From the IMG/VR virus record IMGVR_UViG_3300032224_000723, positions 62,001 to 126,000 of that record: a stretch of DNA of 64,000 nucleotides; one strand, 5' to 3'. The stretch is from a virus. The first letter of the stretch is position 1, and the number at the start of each line of letters is the position of its first letter. The notes beneath the pieces are model-generated. The model was not told where the DNA came from. It saw nothing but the letters and a program-made list of their open reading frames with translations, and made no database searches. Shown piece by piece: positions 49,652 through 58,496 of this stretch. The position numbers were made by a program, and so were the translations under genes.

Positions 49652-50156
49652 TGATCCAATTTATGTAAAGTGATTTTCGAATTATACCTGCAGGAACACT
49701 ACCAACCATTCCGTGAAATATTTTGTCGCTGTTTAACAATATTAATCCGGTGTTTTTCTTATAAGGAATTTTGAAACGGACACCTTCTTCATATTCTGTG
49801 CCGATTTCTAATTCCTCATCCCCTAAATAAATTATCATTACATTCTGTACACTTGGGGCATCATAATGAAAAGGATTAATATATCCTGGATGATCTCTCC
49901 ATAATTCCATTCCCCTAATCCTCGGTTTTTCAGTAACTGTGTGTATTATAAAAGATATCGAATCAAGTATACGATGGCGTAGGTCAGTGTTGTCACGAAT
50001 AAAACATACTTCTCTAGGATTATCACCGTTTGGTTGGCTTGGTCGAATCTGGTTACGAAAAAATGTATTACATCTATCAACTATGTCAGTTAATAGCACA
50101 GGATCAAATACATTTGATAATGCAAAGCCATTAGTTGATAAATTATTAATTTCCAT
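49638..50156 (-). CDS. 2-oxoglutarate/Fe(II)-dependent oxygenase-like protein
   Basis: 172 residues. FHYDAP gives the H-x-D iron ligands (H97, D99), KIFHGM the distal His (H148) and IIRKSLYINW the 2-oxoglutarate Arg (R160), on a jelly-roll framework (NVMIIYLGD, TGLILLNSD). Prolyl-hydroxylase-like enzymes of this kind hydroxylate peptides, sugars or small molecules. It sits between two radical SAM genes, with a 4-nt gap and a 14-nt overlap, so the same product may be hydroxylated as well as radically modified. Confidence 0.8.
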   Translation of the reverse strand: MEINNLSTNGFALSNVFDPVLLTDIVDRCNTFFRNQIRPSQPNGDNPREVCFIRDNTDLRHRILDSISFIIHTVTEKPRIRGMELWRDHPGYINPFHYDAPSVQNVMIIYLGDEELEIGTEYEEGVRFKIPYKKNTGLILLNSDKIFHGMVGSVPAGIIRKSLYINWINDKT

Positions 50157-50160
50157 TTGC

Positions 50161-51222
50161 TTATATACTTTGAAGAATGCCTAAATTATGATTTTTAAAT
50201 ATCGGATCTAACATGATTTCTTTTAATTCAGTATAATGAGGAGATTCTGGAATATGCACACACTGTTTAGAAAAATTGTGCCATGTGCCCCAGTCAGACA
50301 AATGAGAAAAGTTGGCATACATATTATAGTTTTCACATAAGTAAACAAATTCTTTCATTTCTTTATAATTAGAAATCTGAACTACAAAATTGCCTATCTT
50401 ATCTACATGATTCAATGATGACAAGTATCCTAAGTTTTCCAGCAAATTGTCCCATCGTCCCCCACGTCTAACTTTTTCGTAAGTTGTTTTGGTGGCTGCA
50501 TCTATACTAACTTCTATTTTCTTAATATTTGAAATAAAGTTTGTATCTAGTTCAGACAGTCGAGTTTTTAAAAATGATCCATTGGATCTAATATTAAATC
50601 TTATGTTTTTTAAGTGCTGGACTTGTTCAATGAAGAATAGATAAATTTTACTAACAAAAGGTTCACCGTTGGATCCTATCATGATATTAAATGTTTGGTC
50701 TTGCGCTGATCTAATCCACAATACTATTTTTTCAATCCATTTTTTTCTTACTTCGATATACTCTGAGGACGAATCCATTATCACCCTTTCTCTACAACTG
50801 GGGCAACTTAAATTACAACTCATATCAATTCCAACATTTAAAGTAATGCCATTAGCTTCGTTGATCATGTTTTGAATTTTTATCCCACATGAGTCAACTA
50901 CACAATATGTAAACTTTTTTTCTGTAATAGATTTTTGTATAGCCTGTGCTATTGGAGAATTAAAAACTTCTTCTATAGAATCGAATCCTTCAATAAGCCC
51001 CACTGGGTAAGGTAACCACCCATCACAGTTACACAAGAATATCCTACCTTTATGATCTAAATTTAAACTAGTCCAAGGTATTTTACAAGAATTTGCTATC
51101 CCTTGCTTGTCTGAAGGTAAGTTATGGACTTTTCTTATATACTCAAGATCATGATTGATGTTGCTAAGATAGCCATCTGGCATAGTTATCGTGGACCAAC
51201 TTCCTGCTGTGGGTTTCATCAT
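50161..51222 (-). CDS. Radical SAM protein, paralogue of the + strand protein at 3996
   Basis: 353 residues. Auxiliary cysteines C46 (CKIPWTSLNLDHKGR), C64/C66 (FLCNCDGW), C107 and C112; core CNLSCPSC (C136, C140, C143); IGSNGEPFVSK; and SIDAATKTTYEKVRRGG. This matches the 3996 protein motif for motif, including the C-x4-C spacing, and lacks the C-terminal D..R...P signature of the other group. It overlaps partner gene 2 (ATGA) upstream. Confidence 0.87.
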   Translation of the reverse strand: MMKPTAGSWSTITMPDGYLSNINHDLEYIRKVHNLPSDKQGIANSCKIPWTSLNLDHKGRIFLCNCDGWLPYPVGLIEGFDSIEEVFNSPIAQAIQKSITEKKFTYCVVDSCGIKIQNMINEANGITLNVGIDMSCNLSCPSCRERVIMDSSSEYIEVRKKWIEKIVLWIRSAQDQTFNIMIGSNGEPFVSKIYLFFIEQVQHLKNIRFNIRSNGSFLKTRLSELDTNFISNIKKIEVSIDAATKTTYEKVRRGGRWDNLLENLGYLSSLNHVDKIGNFVVQISNYKEMKEFVYLCENYNMYANFSHLSDWGTWHNFSKQCVHIPESPHYTELKEIMLDPIFKNHNLGILQSI

Positions 51223-52028
51223 TCAAATTCCAAACTATCAAATTCTAATTCTTTAATATTTAACACCACATGTAGATCATCTAGATTAGTAACTTTACCA
51301 ACAACAGGATATCCTGTGTAATGCAATATTTTTTCTGTCCCATGTAATTCAACAAACCCAGGATCGTGTTTTAAAAAGAAATCTAAAAGTTCATTGTGTT
51401 GGGTGAATGTACCGTAATTAGTTTGTGCTATATTGATACCTGGTTTAACCATGTCATGAAATTTACAAGTCTGTGTTATGTTAACCCCATCTTGTTCTTG
51501 AAAAATTTGTAATGGGCCGTGCCCCACAAAAGGATTTTGTAATTTAACATCCCCGATATTTAAATCATTTTTAAATTTAAAATCTAGGGGTAGACTAAAT
51601 CCTTCGTCGTTGAACCATTCTATTTGTAACCATGATCCTCTAGTAGATTGAATTCCGTTTTGAACTAGGTGTAAACAGTAATGCAACTCATGTACGAGAT
51701 AGTCATGCTTTGCAGGGATATCGTCAAAACCATAGCCGACTAATGTTTCTACACTTTTGTGTAATATCGGTGCAATATCATCATCAAAACCTGTATGTAA
51801 ATCCCACAGAGGGGATTCGAACTCCCATGTCCACTTGAATGCTTTTTTGGCCTTAACGATTAATTCTTTCATATACTTGTTAGTGTATTTTAGTGGGTCT
51901 CTGAATACAGGCGGGCTATGTGAATAATTTTCCTCAATTAATTTAAAATAATTATTTCCGACTTCTGAGTCTTCTATTTCTAATTTTAATGTTGGAGCAT
52001 TTCGAAATTGAACTAAAATTCTACTCAT
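51219..52028 (-). CDS. Unknown protein, partner-type member 2, follows a radical SAM gene
   Basis: 269 residues, no recognised motif. Homologous to the protein at 47251 (alignments given there) and in the same position: directly after a radical SAM gene, overlapping it by 8 nt. It has an internal HELHYCLHLVQNG helix, which contains HExxx but not a full HExxH protease motif, and many aromatic residues. It is likely a dedicated partner or substrate of the enzyme at 52021. Confidence 0.7.
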   Translation of the reverse strand: MSRILVQFRNAPTLKLEIEDSEVGNNYFKLIEENYSHSPPVFRDPLKYTNKYMKELIVKAKKAFKWTWEFESPLWDLHTGFDDDIAPILHKSVETLVGYGFDDIPAKHDYLVHELHYCLHLVQNGIQSTRGSWLQIEWFNDEGFSLPLDFKFKNDLNIGDVKLQNPFVGHGPLQIFQEQDGVNITQTCKFHDMVKPGINIAQTNYGTFTQHNELLDFFLKHDPGFVELHGTEKILHYTGYPVVGKVTNLDDLHVVLNIKELEFDSLEFE

Positions 52029-53244
52029 AACCCATAGCCTTTGCTATCTCTGGATGTGTATCCATAAAATTCTGCCGACGATATTCGTCTGCTTGTTTCA
52101 TTCGTCTTAAAAATTCTACCCCATCACTGCCTGGTCCATTTTCAATAAAGTTGATTAAATTATCTACTTCTTGTTGAAATTTATTAGATTTCCAAAACGT
52201 TAATTTTAATTTATTTAACACAAGTTCTTTTGCCTCAGGGGTCATATGTTGTATACTCATATGAGGAGGACTGTGTAGCATATTAAAGTAAATACTGCCA
52301 AACTTTTTAGTAATTGCCCACGACAACAATTCATCTAGATAGTAAACATTCTGAATGTTAACAGTAAAACAAAGTTGCGTAGTTATGTGACTTTGATTGG
52401 TATGCGCTGCCAATTGGAAGGAAGGCCAAGAAGCTTGGATCACTGCATCAATGTTTGCATTTGCTTCATCCCATTTTGCACCATATCGTTCATATTCAAA
52501 TCTGTTCCCAACATTGTCTATACTAAAGGCAATGTCAACTCGTTTAAATTTGCTCCAAATTTTAAAGAACTTGTTGGGACTAACTGTAGCATTAGTGTTG
52601 TAATGTATGTCAATATTTTCAGCGTACCCGTGTTCGCTTGCATACTCCAACAAATCCCAATGCTCTTGTATCAACCATGGCTCACCACCAGTAAACTCAA
52701 AGTATTTGATGTTGGGCAACAATGATTTTAAGTTTTCCCAGAACTCAGGACTTTCTTCAGGCCACGTTCCAGCCTTGAGCCACTTATATGCAATGTGCGA
52801 TTTTTTATCAGCACCTGGGGGCAAGTAATCCATTTCTTCTGCAGCCCACTTGCTACTTGACCATGAACCACAGATACGACATTTTAAATTACAGATATTA
52901 CCTAGTTTAAGATCAATGAACCATAACTGATCAGGAGTATCGTTTGCCCAATCGACTTCTGCGTATAGATCTTTTAATCGTATACGACTGTTAATTCGTT
53001 TGCTTATACGTCCAGCAGCTTCCTCATCCCAACATTGTTGACAAGTTGCAGGCTTTTCTCCAGCACGAAATTGTCTACGTAGATCCTGCATATACTCACT
53101 TTTATATGCATCCTCTAAGGTATTTTGTCTTAGATCAATAACAGGAATTTCTTCTCTTGCTAAACAGCAAGGGCGAGTAGTGCCCATGGGACTGGTTTCT
53201 ATACTAATCCATGGCAACATACAAATTGAATCAGGTAGGGTCAT
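52021..53244 (-). CDS. Radical SAM protein with N-terminal twitch/SPASM-like cysteines
   Basis: 407 residues. Auxiliary segment CMLPWISIETSPMGTTRPCC (C8, C26, C27) and CQQC (C68, C71); core CNLKCRIC (C118, C122, C125); YFEFTGGEPWLIQEHW; SIDNVGNRFEYERYG. It ends ADEYRRQNFMDTHPE, the shared terminal signature. It overlaps the next radical SAM gene by 14 nt upstream and partner gene 2 downstream. Confidence 0.88.
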   Translation of the reverse strand: MTLPDSICMLPWISIETSPMGTTRPCCLAREEIPVIDLRQNTLEDAYKSEYMQDLRRQFRAGEKPATCQQCWDEEAAGRISKRINSRIRLKDLYAEVDWANDTPDQLWFIDLKLGNICNLKCRICGSWSSSKWAAEEMDYLPPGADKKSHIAYKWLKAGTWPEESPEFWENLKSLLPNIKYFEFTGGEPWLIQEHWDLLEYASEHGYAENIDIHYNTNATVSPNKFFKIWSKFKRVDIAFSIDNVGNRFEYERYGAKWDEANANIDAVIQASWPSFQLAAHTNQSHITTQLCFTVNIQNVYYLDELLSWAITKKFGSIYFNMLHSPPHMSIQHMTPEAKELVLNKLKLTFWKSNKFQQEVDNLINFIENGPGSDGVEFLRRMKQADEYRRQNFMDTHPEIAKAMGYE

Positions 53245-54574
53245 AATCTTTTAATGGTTGTAGTTCTGTAAAAGTTGTCCAAAAGTCTTCATTACGTATT
53301 CTGTCTAAGTCTGCCACTTCTTTTTTAAATTTTGACCAGTGATATATTTGACTTTGATCGTTCATTAAGTTTAGTATGCTTTTAAATCCATTGGTAGCAC
53401 GTTTTAACGTATCCTGTGGTTCCAGCCAAGCAATGTGCTGTTCATATGCAGGCGTAATTGTTTGTTGTTTAAACCAGTCTGGGAATATATCTACCCTATA
53501 CCAATCAGGACTTTGACATATATTTACATTAAAGTCTTTGGCGTGAATCAATCCTTGTTCAGTCCATGCTTTATGGAAATCCAGCACATGAAGTACATTC
53601 ATCGCACTGATAGTTGCGCTGACATAAAAATCCACATGCGGTACTTGTTCCATCATACGACGTCGATTGTCTAGTGTTTGTGACCAATCTGTGCCTTTAC
53701 GTATTAATTCTGCACGTGGCCCCATGGCATCTAAACTAGCGCCTACACTTACATTTTTAAAATGTTTCCAATACTCAAATACGTGTTTGTCTTTAAATCT
53801 CAATTCACTGAAGTTTGTGTTATACTGTATGCGAACATCTGTTTTACCTGCTTCGATTAACTTCTCTAATAAGAAATAATGTTCCTTCATAATAAGAGGT
53901 TCGCCGCCTGCAAAATACACTTGTTCAAGATATGGTATATGCGGCATCATTTGTTCAATCATTGAATCTTCGTCGCCTGCTGTGTATTCTACACGGGCCA
54001 TGTCCCTGCCTAATACATCAGGTTTACGATCGTAGAGTTTAACATGGTCGTTGTACCAGTTACTGCTAAAGATAGGACCACAACTACGGCAACTAAAATT
54101 ACATAAGTTGCTAAATCTCACGTCCCAATATCTAATTTTAAAGTCTGGGTGTGTTCCATCAGGTTGTGTGTTATCCACTTCTTTGATATGATGACCGTAA
54201 TTACGATTACTATCGTATCGCATACTAAACGCACCATGTTGTTCCTGCTCATAGCACTTGTTACATTCTTTACAAGGTTTATCCTCAAGCATGTTTTGTC
54301 GCATTAAACGGTATGGCTCTTGATTCCATACTTGTTCCATAGTACTTTTACGTAAGTCACCTACAGGATGCCAGTAATCACTTAAACAGCACGGGTATGC
54401 ACGACCATCTGGAAAAGCATGCATGTGCATCCATGGTAACATACAAAACGATTTACTCTCGGTTAGTCGTTTCCATTGTGTATCTGTTAAATCGGACTTA
54501 TCAGCAAAATAAGGAGCACGTTGATTATAGTCGTAGCCCTTATTGTAAAAACCTTTTACGTCTTTATCTGTCAT
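53231..54574 (-). CDS. Radical SAM protein with N-terminal twitch/SPASM-like cysteines
   Basis: 447 residues. A 40-residue polar N-terminal extension precedes CMLPWMHMHAFPDGRAYPCC (C44, C62, C63) and CKECNKC (C101, C104, C107). Core CNFSCRSC (C158, C162, C165); YFAGGEPLIMKEHY; SLDAMGPRAELIRKG. End: LDRIRNEDFWTTFTELQP. The overall form is like typical phage twitch-domain radical SAM proteins. It overlaps both neighbouring radical SAM genes. Confidence 0.88.
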   Translation of the reverse strand: MTDKDVKGFYNKGYDYNQRAPYFADKSDLTDTQWKRLTESKSFCMLPWMHMHAFPDGRAYPCCLSDYWHPVGDLRKSTMEQVWNQEPYRLMRQNMLEDKPCKECNKCYEQEQHGAFSMRYDSNRNYGHHIKEVDNTQPDGTHPDFKIRYWDVRFSNLCNFSCRSCGPIFSSNWYNDHVKLYDRKPDVLGRDMARVEYTAGDEDSMIEQMMPHIPYLEQVYFAGGEPLIMKEHYFLLEKLIEAGKTDVRIQYNTNFSELRFKDKHVFEYWKHFKNVSVGASLDAMGPRAELIRKGTDWSQTLDNRRRMMEQVPHVDFYVSATISAMNVLHVLDFHKAWTEQGLIHAKDFNVNICQSPDWYRVDIFPDWFKQQTITPAYEQHIAWLEPQDTLKRATNGFKSILNLMNDQSQIYHWSKFKKEVADLDRIRNEDFWTTFTELQPLKDYDPT

Positions 54575-55950
54575 AATGTATTGTACCAGTTTGCGAGCGC
54601 AGGAAATGTTTCTGTAAAGTTTTTACCACGACGTTGATCATATTGCATGTAGAAGTTTTTAAAGTCACGTTGTAGCACAATTTGCGACATTGCTTCTTTG
54701 TGTGCTTCACTGACTTCACGAATATAGTCCAACAATCTTGTTAATTGATTCCATTCGTACTCATGCATTTCTGAGCCGTGCCTATAACTGTCAGCAAAGT
54801 CATTCAATTTGTTGTAATACATTGATCGGATATCTTCAGGAAATACAGTCAGTGATTGAAAACTAGGAAAGCGTAATATATTTAATGAAAAATTAATTGC
54901 ATCTTTTCCGTATTCACGTTTCCAATTCATAACCATTTCTAGGAAACTGTCCAGACTATCGAGACACAAAGCATTAATGGTACACATGACATGAAGCCCG
55001 CAAAATTTTCCGCTGTCCAGTAATCGTTCTACATTGTTGGCCCAGTCGTCGAATACAAGCCCGTCTCGAATATATTCTGCTTGTAGACTCATTGATTCGT
55101 TACTGGTGTACAAATCAACTTCAACACCATCAACTGCTGCCAACAATCTATCAATATCTACGTCTGTGCCTAGATTACTGTTAATGGCTAGTCGCGTCGT
55201 CGACTTGCCTTTATTGTTCTTAAACCACTCAATGAGGTTCCACGTGTGGGCGGACATGAGAGGTTCACCTCCTGTGATTCTAAGTTCTTTAAGGGTTCTA
55301 TGGAGGTCTGATTCCCACCATTTGAAGAATGCTTCCACATACGGATTAGTCTCACTGAATTTATAAAGTTGACTGCTATCATGAGTGTGAGTAAAATGGT
55401 TCCTACCGTCACTAACCAATCCTGTGTAGGATCCATTTTTTCTGATGTCATTAACCCAGGTACTACTAAATGCAGGGTTACAATAAGAACAAGCGAACTG
55501 GCAAGTGCGGTCAAAAGCAATTTCAAGAGTTTGAAGGTCGATGTCTGTCGTGGGGTCTGATTTGAATGCATGGTCTAAGTCCTCATCTGAATATATTACT
55601 GTTTTGTATACACGATCGCTAATAGGCACTGGCACATCTACACCAGTATATTTTGGATCTTTGTACATATCTTCAATCTTCCAGCAGTATTCACAACCAC
55701 TGGGACGTTCTCCTGCTTGCATTTGACTACGTTCAAATTTCTTTTTAGTAGTGTTATGCAGAGACTTGGGATTAAATTTAATTGCTTCAACATCAACTGC
55801 ATGTGGCAATGGATGATGGCAACTGGTTGTTTGCCCGCTGCCTAACCATATAGTGGCATTGTACCATTTTGCTCCGCAGAAACTTGCCGACTTAATGTCA
55901 ATGACTCTGCGTTTGTATTCTAAATCTGTTTCGTTGGGTAACCTAGCCAT
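54571..55950 (-). CDS. Radical SAM protein, subfamily with C-HHP/CW..ED segment
   Basis: 459 residues. Auxiliary cysteines C25, C44 (TTSCHHPLPHAVDVEAIKFN), C86 and C89 (GCEYCWKIED); core CQFACSYC (C150, C154, C157); LRITGGEPLMSAHTW. It ends YDQRRGKNFTETFPALANWY. It is closest to the protein at 57102 (same Hxx-P...D-AIK and CW..ED segments and RRG...TFP end). Only one cysteine sits at the position where other members have CC. It overlaps neighbours on both sides. Confidence 0.87.
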   Translation of the reverse strand: MARLPNETDLEYKRRVIDIKSASFCGAKWYNATIWLGSGQTTSCHHPLPHAVDVEAIKFNPKSLHNTTKKKFERSQMQAGERPSGCEYCWKIEDMYKDPKYTGVDVPVPISDRVYKTVIYSDEDLDHAFKSDPTTDIDLQTLEIAFDRTCQFACSYCNPAFSSTWVNDIRKNGSYTGLVSDGRNHFTHTHDSSQLYKFSETNPYVEAFFKWWESDLHRTLKELRITGGEPLMSAHTWNLIEWFKNNKGKSTTRLAINSNLGTDVDIDRLLAAVDGVEVDLYTSNESMSLQAEYIRDGLVFDDWANNVERLLDSGKFCGLHVMCTINALCLDSLDSFLEMVMNWKREYGKDAINFSLNILRFPSFQSLTVFPEDIRSMYYNKLNDFADSYRHGSEMHEYEWNQLTRLLDYIREVSEAHKEAMSQIVLQRDFKNFYMQYDQRRGKNFTETFPALANWYNTL

Positions 55951-57118
55951 TCACATGCTCCGACAATTTTGATAATGTTGTTTTCCAATTAATGTTTCTT
56001 AGCGAATCTATTTTTGTTAAATAATCTCTCCAGTCGTCACCACTTGTTATTCTTGCAGTTTCTAATTTAGAAATAATAGAATTTTTAATGTAAGCATAGT
56101 CATCCGAGATTGTTTGTAGATGATCTATAGCAGGTTGTTTTAATTCTTGGTCAATTGACTCTAAAGATAAAACATTCCCTCCGTAACTTTGGTCGCCCGC
56201 AAATGTTATGTATATCTCAATTGGATCTGTATTAGGTAATTCTGAGAAATGCGTGTTTTTCCAATCAATTATATCTTTTATATAAAACATATTAACCTTA
56301 CTAACTGTTACCCCTAATTGTAACCACATATTAGGAATCACCGAGTTTAAATTTCTAATGTTAAACATATTTTCTTGTACTTGAGACCATTTTGCCGGAT
56401 ATCTAATATATTCAAATTGATTACCTATTGCATCTATACTAAAATATATTTTTACTAATTTCGTTTTCTGCCATAGTTCTACGGCTTCATCTGTAGGAAA
56501 TACTGTGCCATTTGTATTATAACTCACCGTCACTTTACTTAGGTCACAACCTTGATGTTCCATCTCTTTTAAAACATTGACATGATCGTCTGTTAATAAC
56601 GGTTCACCTCCTTGAAAATGCAGTAGTTGAATTTTATTCAATGGCAAAGACTTGTATATTAAATTACCATTTCCAGACACTTTTACTTCACCACCTGTTA
56701 TAGGATATCCCAGTTTTTTATAATCAGGCTTCCATAACGAACTGTATCTAGGGCCGCAAGTAACACATTTTAAATTACAAACATTTTCACAATTATAAGA
56801 AAGACTTATTAATTCAACAGTATCATCTATGGTTATTTTATTTTGTTCAAATACCTTTTGTTGTCCTATTCTGTAGCTTTGTGTATTATGTTTTTCATGT
56901 ATTAAACATCTATTACATTCTGGCACAGTTTCAATTGAATTTCTTACATAATTTAAATAATCATTGTTATAGAAATCCACTACATCATAGGCATTATTAC
57001 TGAATACTTGATCACAACACATAGCAACAAGCGCAGATTGTTTATCAACTTTTTCAATATACAGACCTTTTTTATATAAAGGACAATCAATTTTTGTTTC
57101 GTTATGTTGTTTTAGCAT
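55943..57118 (-). CDS. Radical SAM protein with N-terminal twitch/SPASM-like cysteines
   Basis: 391 residues from ATG 57118, which lies within the previous gene's end; an in-frame start at 57145 would overlap more. It has C12, C34/C35 (VAMCC), CNRC (C68, C71) and core CNLKCVTC (C114, C118, C121); LLHFQGGEPLLTDDHV; SIDAIGNQFEYIRYP. End: IDSLRNINWKTTLSKL, a weaker version of the shared signature with the proline missing. Confidence 0.86.
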   Translation of the reverse strand: MLKQHNETKIDCPLYKKGLYIEKVDKQSALVAMCCDQVFSNNAYDVVDFYNNDYLNYVRNSIETVPECNRCLIHEKHNTQSYRIGQQKVFEQNKITIDDTVELISLSYNCENVCNLKCVTCGPRYSSLWKPDYKKLGYPITGGEVKVSGNGNLIYKSLPLNKIQLLHFQGGEPLLTDDHVNVLKEMEHQGCDLSKVTVSYNTNGTVFPTDEAVELWQKTKLVKIYFSIDAIGNQFEYIRYPAKWSQVQENMFNIRNLNSVIPNMWLQLGVTVSKVNMFYIKDIIDWKNTHFSELPNTDPIEIYITFAGDQSYGGNVLSLESIDQELKQPAIDHLQTISDDYAYIKNSIISKLETARITSGDDWRDYLTKIDSLRNINWKTTLSKLSEHVNG

Positions 57119-58496
57119 GATACTCACATTCTTTCCAAAAATCAATCATCTCTGGAAAGGTTCTTATAAAGCCAGTTCCCCTGCGCTTATCGTGTTCATT
57201 AAAGAACTTATAGAAATTAGCTTTTTGCATTTTAACATACTCTGGGTCCAAATTGCAACCTTCACGCATATAATCAATCACACGTTGTAGGCGTTGTGGT
57301 TCATAATCTTTAAATCCTTTAAAAGGCTTGTCTTCTGTTTCCAATTTACTAACCATAAACGCCCATGTTTCTTCTAATCGATCCACATAACTTTCAGGTA
57401 ACAACTGAACACTTTGCCATTCTGGATTACGAAGTATGGGAGTATCAAACCAAACACGTTGATATGTTTTGCTGTATATTTGTCTAAGTCCATGTATGCA
57501 ATTAATCAAATCGTGAAAACCTGTGACGTTCAAATTGTTCATGGTAATGATAAACGTCAAACTACTTCTATTAGGTACTTCATTTAAGAAACGATTAACA
57601 TTTTCCCAAAGACGTTCAAAGTTTAAACCGTCTCTTGCATATTCTGCTTTAAAGAATGTAGCATCTACACTAACATACTGCATAAAATGTTCCAAGTACT
57701 TAGGTTCGTTTGTGGTCAATTTTTTTACACAATCTAAATATTTTTCAAACAACTCAGGCTCAACACTAAAATTGCTAGTAACGTTTAGATGTAACTTAGG
57801 ACTAGGATTGGCCAATACATAATCAAATACACGATATGTATTTTTATCCATCAACGGTTCTCCGCCTGTCATCCTAAAATGTTCTAAGTTAGGATATAAT
57901 GTAGGCCACCATTCCCAAAATGCTTCTACATAGGGATTATACTCACGGGCAGGTATGAGGCGCCTGCGGCCAACAAAATGATCAGGAGCATTGTGAGGCA
58001 CCAAAGTAGGATATGCACCAAGTCTAGCAACTTCATCGGCCCATGAGCTGCTAAACTGTGGACTGCAATAGCTACACCGCAGATTGCAAGCGTGATTGAA
58101 ATTAACTTCAACATAACTAGGAATAACATTGTCTTCGAGTCCTGTACTATTTTTTATATTTTCAAAATCCACTGCGGCCCAAGGCTCACCGCTACGATAG
58201 TGACGGTCGCTTAGGTTACCTAAATCTTCTTGTGTCCAACAATAATTACATTCTTGTGGACGTTCGTTTTTTAACATCAACACACGTTGCTGTTTCTTAT
58301 GCTCAGTGTTATGTAAGGCTGCAGGAGTTAGTTTAATTGCATCAGCGTCAATTTGATGTAATGGAGGATGATAGCAACTGTTGTTTAGTCCTGTGGGTAA
58401 GTGTAGGCTTACCTGTTTCCATTTAGCCAAGCAAAGCGCGGGACCCAACTTAGATTTAGCATCTTCTGCGTCTGTTAGAAATACGCTTTTTACCAT
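57102..58496 (-). CDS. Radical SAM protein, subfamily with C-YHP/CW..ED segment
   Basis: 464 residues. C22, C41 (NNSCYHPPLHQIDADAIKL), C83 and C86 (ECNYCWTQED); core CNLRCSYC (C137, C141, C144); FRMTGGEPLMDKNTY; end HDKRRGTGFIRTFPEMIDFW. Its paralogue is at 54571, with one different radical SAM gene between them. First of the seven consecutive - strand radical SAM genes in the direction of transcription. It overlaps the glycosyltransferase-like gene by 7 nt. Confidence 0.88.
   Translation of the reverse strand: MVKSVFLTDAEDAKSKLGPALCLAKWKQVSLHLPTGLNNSCYHPPLHQIDADAIKLTPAALHNTEHKKQQRVLMLKNERPQECNYCWTQEDLGNLSDRHYRSGEPWAAVDFENIKNSTGLEDNVIPSYVEVNFNHACNLRCSYCSPQFSSSWADEVARLGAYPTLVPHNAPDHFVGRRRLIPAREYNPYVEAFWEWWPTLYPNLEHFRMTGGEPLMDKNTYRVFDYVLANPSPKLHLNVTSNFSVEPELFEKYLDCVKKLTTNEPKYLEHFMQYVSVDATFFKAEYARDGLNFERLWENVNRFLNEVPNRSSLTFIITMNNLNVTGFHDLINCIHGLRQIYSKTYQRVWFDTPILRNPEWQSVQLLPESYVDRLEETWAFMVSKLETEDKPFKGFKDYEPQRLQRVIDYMREGCNLDPEYVKMQKANFYKFFNEHDKRRGTGFIRTFPEMIDFWKECEYHAKTT

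Noticed and set aside
55188-55571. 127-codon - strand ORF within the radical SAM gene 54571-55950
   Set aside because: Out-of-frame shadow; the frame carrying CQFACSYC and GGEP is the real one.
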